The position numbers and the translations under genes are program-made. Under the pieces are notes generated by a model that did no database searches, was not told where the DNA came from, and worked only from the letters and a program-made list of their open reading frames with translations. This document shows, piece by piece, positions 1 to 6,700 of a stretch of 34,830 nt of DNA; position 1 is the stretch's first letter, and every line of letters starts with the position of its first letter. This DNA comes from Candidatus Poseidonia sp. (GTDB lineage Archaea; Thermoplasmatota; Poseidoniia; Poseidoniales; Poseidoniaceae): assembly GCA_030827365.1 (NCBI GenBank), contig JAUREO010000017.1:1-34830 (forward strand). Reading direction: 5' to 3'.

Positions 1-1683
1 AACTTCCTCTGCAAATTTAATGGTCATGACCGTGACAAGCGTACGTTGTCCTTTCTCGACCCGATTATTGATTTCAGACAACAAGTCATTGACTTGTCCA
101 CTCGTTGACCTCACCTCGATTTCTGGGTCGAGGAGCCCAGTCGGGCGAATTTCCATTTTTGCGATGTGCTGTATTGATTGAAGCATATCGTACATCGATT
201 CAGCCTCAGGATGGCGCTTGTCAAGTTCTGGCTTTTTAGCACCACCGCCTGAACCAACATGCAACAATGCGTTCGGCACATTTTGTTTTGTTACCTCACA
301 GAGATGACGCAACTCACGTTCACCAGGCGTTGCTGAGACATAGACCATCTGAGGAACTAGAGATTGAAATTCAAGCAATTTTAGTGGTCGATTATCAGCA
401 GCCGATGGTAATCGAAATCCGTGGGTAATAAGAGAGTCCTTTCGAGATTTATCACCAAAGAACATTCCTCCTATTTGGGGAAGGCTCACGTGGGATTCGT
501 CCATGATCACAAGAAATTTGTCTGCATCGCCGTGAAATTGTTTAGCACACGCAGCAAAAAAATCGAGAAGACAATAGGGGCGTTCACCGGGCTTCCTGCC
601 GTCAAAATGACGCGAGTAATTTTCAATCGATTGACAATGACCTATTTCTTTTAACATTTCTAAGTCATATTCAGTTCTTTGTTGTAGCCTCATGTGTTCA
701 ACATGCTGGTCTTGCTTCGCAAAATATCCTAAGCGATTTTTTAGTTCAAGCTCAATTGATTCAAGTGCCTTTTCAAATCGCTCATTACTGGTCATGAAGA
801 ATTCCTTAGGATGAATCCATGCTTCGTCAAGTGGTTCAAGCACTTCCCAAGTGACAGGGTCGCAAACACTGATGCCCGTGATACCATCAAAATCGAAGGT
901 GATACGGATAGGGTCATCTCGGCTTGGCATCCAAATATCAAGTACTTCACCTCGAAGACGTACTTCGCCTCGAGCCAAATCGTTTGGTGTACGTTTGTAT
1001 TGTAAATCAATGAATTCACGTAGAACATCTGTTGGGTCGATATTCTGCCCCACATAACATCGTGCATGGTGTTCAAGAAATGTCTCGGGAGGATTAAGAC
1101 CGTAAATGCACGAAACTGAAGAAACAACGACGCAATCTGGACGTGTAACCAACGATGCAACGGTAGCAAACCGTTCCTGCTCAATCCTTTCGTTAATACC
1201 CATCTCTTTTTCGATGTATAAATCGCGTTGTGCTAAATACGCCTCGGGTTGATAATAGTCGTAATGGGAGACAAAGTATTCAACAGCATTGTGGGGAAAG
1301 TATCCAGCCATTTCGTGGTACAATTGCCTCGCAAGAGTCTTGTTATGGCTCATGATCAGGGTTGGAATATTCAGTTTCTGAATAATGTGGGCCATGGTGT
1401 AGGTCTTACCACTGCCCGTTACACCAAGTAAAACACAACGTTCTTGGCCATTTTCCAATTGAGAAATTAATTTTTCAATTGCTTTTGGCTGGTCACCTGA
1501 GGGTTTAAAGTCTGAAACGAGTTGAAACCGTTTTACATCGGGGTGCAAGTCCTCAAGAGCAGCTCCTTCAAGCGCTTTCGACAAGTCAAATGGATGACGA
1601 AGATCGAGGTCAGAAATGCCCGAATCAGCATTCGAAAGGGATTCAAACAATCCCTCGTCATCCCACTGTGTCACAACAATCAC
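1..1683 (-). CDS. uvrB: Excinuclease ABC subunit UvrB, C-terminus missing at window edge
   Basis: UvrB is the DNA-damage verification helicase of nucleotide excision repair: it is loaded by UvrA and then recruits UvrC. The open frame runs about 561 codons off the left edge, so roughly the last 110 residues (helicase motifs V-VI and the UVR domain) are outside. The family start FxLxSxFKPSGDQPKAI is at about residue 53, Walker A GVTGSGKT at 87-94, the beta-hairpin region with HYDYYQPEAY follows, and the DESH box lies near residue 390. The frame is clean to base 1. The start is uncertain: GTG at 1683 is chosen because it lies 7 bases after the upstream dehydrogenase stop. TTG 1686 and GTG 1674 are alternatives. 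Any of these gives an N-terminal extension of about 45-50 residues that E. coli UvrB lacks. It is probably cotranscribed with the upstream genes on the minus strand. Confidence 0.96.
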   Translation of the reverse strand, partial: MIVVTQWDDEGLFESLSNADSGISDLDLRHPFDLSKALEGAALEDLHPDVKRFQLVSDFKPSGDQPKAIEKLISQLENGQERCVLLGVTGSGKTYTMAHIIQKLNIPTLIMSHNKTLARQLYHEMAGYFPHNAVEYFVSHYDYYQPEAYLAQRDLYIEKEMGINERIEQERFATVASLVTRPDCVVVSSVSCIYGLNPPETFLEHHARCYVGQNIDPTDVLREFIDLQYKRTPNDLARGEVRLRGEVLDIWMPSRDDPIRITFDFDGITGISVCDPVTWEVLEPLDEAWIHPKEFFMTSNERFEKALESIELELKNRLGYFAKQDQHVEHMRLQQRTEYDLEMLKEIGHCQSIENYSRHFDGRKPGERPYCLLDFFAACAKQFHGDADKFLVIMDESHVSLPQIGGMFFGDKSRKDSLITHGFRLPSAADNRPLKLLEFQSLVPQMVYVSATPGERELRHLCEVTKQNVPNALLHVGSGGGAKKPELDKRHPEAESMYDMLQSIQHIAKMEIRPTGLLDPEIEVRSTSGQVNDLLSEINNRVEKGQRTLVTVMTIKFAEEV

Positions 1684-1689
1684 CAATGT

Positions 1690-2421
1690 TCAGGGAAGGT
1701 AAAGTCCACCATTCACATGGAGTATGGCCCCTGTAATATAACCAGAATCTGGGCCCAACAGAAAAGAGACCGTGCTTGCAATGTCTTCTGGGGTTCCTAT
1801 TCTTTGAAGAGGAACTTCATGTTCCCGTTGTGCTCTTTTTTCATCACTATCGCCCGACAAAATGTCAGTATTTACATATCCTGGGGCAACGACATTGACC
1901 CTTTTTCCTTCTTTTGCAATCGATAAGGCAAGGGAACGCGCCCACACTGCAAGGGCTGCTTTTGATGCTGCATAATCCGCTCCGTGGGGCGAGCCTTTTG
2001 TTCCAAGTTGAGATCCAATCACAACCATTCGTGCATTTGGGGTCAAATGAGGTTGGATCGTTGACCACACTTGTACGGCACCATTGAAATTCGTGTTCAT
2101 CGTTAATTGCAATCGCTCCATGGTGAGTTCATTTGCATCCAGTCGCTCGTACACACCGTGATTGAGCACGACAACATCGACTTTCCTCATCATCCAAGGG
2201 TGTATGCCGAGTAGGTCCACTTCGCCTTGATTTGAACAATCGACCTTCACAGCAAGGGCGTCAGCCTCAGTTCCTCGAATCTCATCAACGAGCATCTCTG
2301 CGGGTTTTGAGGAAGTATTGTAGGTTAGAAGAATATCGTAACCATCCCTTGCAAGCCGAGTACAAATTGCACTGCCTATGCCTCTTCCTCCTCCTGTGAC
2401 CAAGGCAACTGGCCGGCTCAT
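1690..2421 (-). CDS. Short-chain dehydrogenase/reductase (FabG-like)
   Basis: A 243-residue classical SDR oxidoreductase using NAD(P)H. The Rossmann glycine motif TGGGRGIG is at residues 9-16, NHG at 87-89, and the catalytic tetrad is visible as N111 (in NTNFNG), S137, Y150 and K154 (YAASK). The C-terminal PGYVNTD and GAILHVNGG segments are typical of FabG-type enzymes. Length matches the family (about 245 residues). The substrate cannot be read from sequence: 3-oxoacyl-thioester reduction is the default label, but archaea make little use of fatty acid synthesis, so another ketone or sugar substrate is possible. It ends 7 bases before the uvrB start and begins 39 bases after the MazG-like gene, suggesting one transcript. 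No functional link to uvrB is evident. Confidence 0.93.
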   Translation of the reverse strand: MSRPVALVTGGGRGIGSAICTRLARDGYDILLTYNTSSKPAEMLVDEIRGTEADALAVKVDCSNQGEVDLLGIHPWMMRKVDVVVLNHGVYERLDANELTMERLQLTMNTNFNGAVQVWSTIQPHLTPNARMVVIGSQLGTKGSPHGADYAASKAALAVWARSLALSIAKEGKRVNVVAPGYVNTDILSGDSDEKRAQREHEVPLQRIGTPEDIASTVSFLLGPDSGYITGAILHVNGGLYLP

Positions 2422-2460
2422 GGTATGGCCAGATGCTCATTAATCATCAATACATGTGTT

Positions 2461-2844
2461 CTATTCATCTGAAAGGAATTGTGCCAAATTTGGTGGTTGC
2501 CACCCTTCAGGTTTCATGACTTTTCCATCTTCTCTTCGAAGCACTTTCCCATCAACGAGTTTGGCCATGTTTGACCTGTGGACTTCATTGAATGCATCAT
2601 CGTAAATGTGTTGCATACCGTGGTTGATGATGGTACCAGCAAGAATGTAGCCGATATCGGCAAGTGCATCCAGAATTTCAATCAAATCTCCATTTCGAGC
2701 AGCTTCGGCGTATTCTTGTACCTCTTCTTCAAGTAGTTTGATGCGTAATTCAATTCGCTCGTCAGGGCCAAGACCCGGGTCATGAAGCGTCGGGATTTCG
2801 AAGGCTTTGTTGAATTCAAGCAAGGACTTGACAATAGGATTCAT
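2461..2844 (-). CDS. MazG-like all-alpha NTP pyrophosphohydrolase (DR2231/PRA-PH type)
   Basis: A 127-residue all-alpha nucleotide pyrophosphohydrolase, a family that cleaves (d)NTPs to NMP and pyrophosphate, often to clean nucleotide pools. The metal-binding pattern is visible: LLEEEVQEYAEA (about residues 37-48) supplies the ExxE pair, and EILDALADIGYILAGT (about 56-71) supplies the later E/D residues. The tail EVHRSNMAKL followed by DGKV, R, DGKV and KPxGWQPP is characteristic of the DR2231/phage-type branch annotated as phosphoribosyl-ATP pyrophosphohydrolase-like. It is not a HisE, since no histidine genes are nearby. Substrate is unknown; dUTP or other dNTPs are plausible. It precedes the dehydrogenase gene on the same strand by 39 bases. 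Upstream lies the long structured gap after the MC1 gene, so it may start its own transcript or be read through from MC1. Confidence 0.87.
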   Translation of the reverse strand: MNPIVKSLLEFNKAFEIPTLHDPGLGPDERIELRIKLLEEEVQEYAEAARNGDLIEILDALADIGYILAGTIINHGMQHIYDDAFNEVHRSNMAKLVDGKVLRREDGKVMKPEGWQPPNLAQFLSDE

Positions 2845-2951
2845 GCATCAAAGCAAAACCATAGGGCTCTTCAATTTTCCACACCACCATTTACAAAGTT
2901 TCGTAGACAGATCTCCACTGATAGGGTGGCCTTTGAACACTCAATAGAAAT

Positions 2952-2991
2952 AAAAAATTTTGGGCCACCTCCCCGTCCGAAGAGGGGAAGG
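2952..2991 (-). terminator. Hairpin plus T-run, probable terminator of the MC1 transcript
   Basis: Read on the minus strand, a C-rich arm, a C(UUCG)G tetraloop and a G-rich arm form a stem of about nine pairs with two single-base bulges (2968-2991). A run of six T follows at 2957-2952. The tetraloop is only of the stable UUCG kind on the minus strand, which supports a role in the MC1 transcript rather than in plus-strand RNA. The class of terminator used here is inferred, since archaea often terminate on T-runs alone. Confidence 0.55.
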
Positions 2992-3060
2992 GGGCAACAA
3001 CCCTTTCGGGAAACCTGAAATTCAGGTTATCAAGAATCTCAAGAGTTAGTGAAAAACTCT
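2992..3060 (-). other. Structured 3' UTR or small RNA after the MC1 gene
   Basis: Together with the terminator this fills the 215-base gap between the MC1 and MazG-like genes. On the minus strand three further hairpins follow each other: AGAGTT/AACTCT (3060-3042, overlapping the MC1 stop), AACCTG/CAGGTT (3028-3012) and CCC-GAAA-GGG (3010-3001), the last with a GNRA-type loop. No open frame of note is present. The bases beyond, 2845-2951, show nothing recognisable besides the start region of the next gene. Confidence 0.4.
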
Positions 3061-3326
3061 CAGAGATGCTCAACGCCCTTTTTCTGGACGTTGGCCTTCT
3101 TGATCTTGTCAGGAAGCCATGCTGGGCCATTTGCTGGCTTTGGCACCATAGCAATGGACCCGCTGAAAACGTGAACCTTTTTGGTTCCTCGTTCTCGTAG
3201 GCGGATGTCCGTATGCCCTCTAGTTGCAGCCTTAAGGGCTGCACCACGTGGTTGTTTGCTTGCAAAGACCTGGCTTGTATCTTTTCCGCCCTTCATCAGG
3301 ACGAAGTATTTTTTTCCGTCTGCCAT
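3060..3326 (-). CDS. MC1-type archaeal chromatin protein
   Basis: An 88-residue basic protein matching MC1, the monomeric non-histone protein that sharply bends and compacts DNA in Methanosarcina and haloarchaea. The family core is plainly visible: KYFVL near residue 6, FASKQPRGAALKAATRG (about 21-37), then IRLRERGTKKVHVF (about 41-54) and the tail PAWLPDKIKKANVQKK. Length is close to the usual 90-95 residues, with a short deletion after RG relative to methanosarcinal MC1 (from memory). The ATG is fixed by a strong GGAGGT ribosome site at 3334-3339, seven bases away. It sits alone with its own TATA-like box and its own hairpin terminator, consistent with an abundant, independently expressed protein. 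Confidence 0.9.
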   Translation of the reverse strand: MADGKKYFVLMKGGKDTSQVFASKQPRGAALKAATRGHTDIRLRERGTKKVHVFSGSIAMVPKPANGPAWLPDKIKKANVQKKGVEHL

Positions 3327-3333
3327 TTGGATT

Positions 3334-3368
3334 ACCTCCGAAAAGCGACCACGTCATAGAGTATTTAG
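3334..3368 (-). promoter_or_regulatory. Promoter and ribosome site of the MC1 gene
   Basis: On the minus strand the TATA-like CTAAATAC lies at about 3368-3360, and GGAGGT lies at 3339-3334, seven bases before the ATG at 3326. Initiation about 25 bases after the TATA box would give a leader of only 10-15 bases that just includes the ribosome site. Confidence 0.5.
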
Positions 3369-3463
3369 TCATTTCTAAGAAAAAGCGTGATACTGCGTCA
3401 TATAATGCTCGCAGTACCCCTGTCGGAACAACAAAAATCCCACATTTTTCGACTGAAAAAGCG

Positions 3464-3697
3464 TTAAATTTCAGCCCCAGCAAGTGTTTTTGTGTGAATC
3501 ACGCCATTGATTTGGCGGATTTTTGAAACAACTGTTGATGCAATGAGGCCCAATTCAGGTGCAATGAGTTTTGCAATAATATCATGGTCGCCGAACAATA
3601 ATGTTGCATCTTCCACATACTCAACATCTCGAATATGCTCCAATACCTCCCTTTCTAATCCTGGTTCAACATTGATCAATACGTATCCGACGGCCAT
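3464..3697 (-). CDS. Stand-alone Lrp/AsnC effector-binding (RAM) domain protein
   Basis: A 77-residue protein equal to the ligand-binding RAM half of Lrp/AsnC regulators, with no helix-turn-helix. The alpha/beta pattern is typical: strand GYVLINVEPG, helix around LEREVLEHIRDV, strand EDATLLFGDHDIIAKLIA containing the family's G-x-D-I segment, helix LGLIASTVVSKIRQI and final strand GVIHTKTLAGAE. Such single-domain proteins form ring oligomers that bind amino acids or other small ligands, and may act by mixed assembly with full-length Lrp proteins. It begins 40 bases after the stop of the giant surface-protein gene on the same strand. Which regulator it pairs with cannot be seen here. Confidence 0.88.
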   Translation of the reverse strand: MAVGYVLINVEPGLEREVLEHIRDVEYVEDATLLFGDHDIIAKLIAPELGLIASTVVSKIRQINGVIHTKTLAGAEI

Positions 3698-3737
3698 GGC
3701 ATTCCCAAGCCATCACTTATCATCAATTCTTCTCAAG

Positions 3738-6700
3738 TTAAATTTGATGAAGGTTGATTTTTTCTTTGTGTTCTGCAACATATTGCACCCATTGTTCTTC
3801 CGTCCAGTCTTCCGGAACCGGTCCATCGAGCCAAGAGGTGTATTGCTCAATTGTCCAACCCTCGGGAATAAAATCAAAGACTGGTTTTGCGTTTGATGGA
3901 AGCTCCACCGAAATATCATCAAATAATGTATCAAGTTCCATAATCGTAACAGAATCAGTTTTTTGTTCTGCCTGCGTAGACCACAATTCCTCGGTGGCTC
4001 TCTTCCTTGAAAGAAGTAAGGCCGTAAAGATTGCAAATAAAATGATGCCAAACGCCACGATTGCAAATTGAGTGCCTTTATTTGTTTTTGATGTCTGCAA
4101 GGCCAACTCAGTATTACACTCGGGTAATGTATTGTTAATACATGGATCGATATACGGGTTAATCGATAATGCTCTTTGTTCAGAAAATGCCTCGAATTGC
4201 TCATTAATACATTCGAAAAATAGTGTGATGGTTTGATTTTCTACATTTCGAGGTACAGGATATACCCATGATAATTCATTGGATGATAATGAAGGGTCGC
4301 CCGCCAGTTCAACGAATTGAGTCAACACGTTCATTTGTTCATCGAGTATTTGGAGTGAACAAATGATACCTGAAAGTCCATCCTCATCAGAAATCTGCAA
4401 ACGCGTGACCAAATCTTGTCCTGTGGATATATTCATTGGCACATCTGGCTGAAGCACAGTAGGCGCTCGGGTGAATTGAATTGATTGCTGAACGGTGTGT
4501 ACAAGACCATCGATATCTTTTACATAGGCAAGCAATTGACCTTCTCCCTCTACAAAGGTACTATCGAGACGAACTCTGTAAAATGTTTGAGATTGGTCCA
4601 ACATCAATGTCGAAAGTGAACAATTGTCCGATAGATTGTCATCTTTATTCCAAACCGGTACTTCTTGGACTGGTAATTGAACTGACCAACCCTCTTGAAT
4701 CAAAGATACCGTCGAGGCACCAATTGGCCTATCGCTTTCAAAGACGACCGCCCAAGTTGCAATTTGTCCAAAATTCATCGATGTGAGGTTACCATGAGTA
4801 TCGCATAAGGCAGTGAATTGAATTCTCGGTGGCGTCATGATCACAGGGTACTCAATCTCTTGGGTCGCAAGAGAACCATGGAGGCCAATACCCATGACCT
4901 GAGCCCAAAAATTACCAGTTTCAAGTGAGTGCTGTACCCGTTCAAGTTCAAACAAAATTTCAAATTCATTTGATTCAATATCAATTGGGAATTGGAGTAT
5001 CTCTCCACCGGGCCATAAAATCCTCAAGTCTCCAATAAACGATGATTCTTCGTCATCGATATCGGTAATTTGTATTCGAAGATATTCGCGTCCATTGTTG
5101 AGTACCCTATCGAGCAAAACTCCATCTTCTGATTCGATGGTCATCTGTATTGACGGTGCAATATCTCCAACAGAAGCAGTTCGATATGAGACTCGTTCTA
5201 AATTTGAATTATATACGCTAAACTCAACTTCTTCAAGCGAAGAAGAACGAGCCAATTCGTAGGATGCTTGATAACAAAACACGCCAAACTCTGGTGATTC
5301 TATCTCGACAGGTTCCGAGATATTTCCACGATTGACCTCAAGGGTTGGGTATTCATATTCTGGCTCAAAATCAGCATCCTTGGCACAAACGATGAGCAAA
5401 TAGGGTTGGGCCCGTTGCAAATCATTAGGTGGTGAAGAAGGCAACGTTGAGGCTCTATCCCAATTCGATTGGTCAAGACCTTCAATATACGGGCCATACC
5501 AACTTTGAGATGCGTTTAATATTCGAGTTACATCCAAAAATTGCTTGAAATCCGTGAGCCCATATGCATCGTACGCTGTCGCTTGAAGTGAAAGATTACC
5601 AAGCACCGAAGTGGTTGGAATCGTTACGATGATTTCCCATCGATCACCGAAGAGATATGTTGCGTTTTGTGAAGTCCAAGTTTCTCCCTCTCCTACTTTC
5701 CATTCAACAATAACTGAGGTTACATTTTCATCATCACTTGCCAAAATATTGCAAATGGTGTAGCCCCCTCTTGCTAATTCTGAAGCACTGCAGTAACCAT
5801 TTGAAATCACAGGTTTTGCGTTGACTGGGAAGCCAAGGTCGAAAATGTTGTGTTGGAATCTCCTTTCAGGAGTCGCATTGAGCCATCGTACGCGAATATT
5901 CATCCAATCCGTTGAGGAAACTGGAAAGTCGAGTTCAAGTTTCAATCTTGAACCGTTCTGGTCCCCTGCTGGAATGGTTAGATTTGTTTGATTCAGTAAA
6001 ATATTCCCCTGAAGATTGAAAAGAACAAGTGAGCCTACCGCTTCGGACATGCCTATGTTCTCAATGGCTACCTCGATAGTGGATTGATCGTTTTGATTGG
6101 CAGCACCAACAAGCCTTGCGTCAATAACATTCACATCGTGAAATTGGTCAGCAAATGGAGCCATTTTTGGGTCACCAACAACAACACCCATCCATCCGGT
6201 GATGAGATTGGCCGCAGCGTGACTTTCTGCCAAATTATAACCTTGAACATACGATTCCATGAGTACAGAAGGGTATCCTACTGCTGTGAGGTAAGGCTCG
6301 TAGACGTAGCCTTTCACACCCGAAACACCATCTTCAAGTAAATCTGCAACAAGAGATTGACCATAGCCTGTTCCCCAAGCAAATGAACGACCACCGGTTG
6401 ATACAGCAGTTTCTGCGATTGAACCATCAACCCAACCATTGTGTGGTCGAATTGAGCGAAGATTGAGGGTATCCAAGTAAAATGTACCATCAGAGTTTGC
6501 CCCACTCGGTTGAATATCAATCACGATTTTGAAGTTGGTCACATTTTCATGTGGTCGGAATCGCAATGTTTTGCTGTTCCAATTTTCAGCGAGGATTTGG
6601 GAACCAGTTCGGTTTTGTGAACGAAGCACACCGTTACTATCGTAACCTTCGATGAGTATGTCAAACGTACCGCTTACTTCACCACTGCTGCTTCCGTACC

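Noticed and set aside
2845-3059. tRNA or other classical RNA gene in the gap after MC1
   Set aside because: Hairpins are present but no cloverleaf, TΨC-like arm or CCA-adjacent stem can be built.
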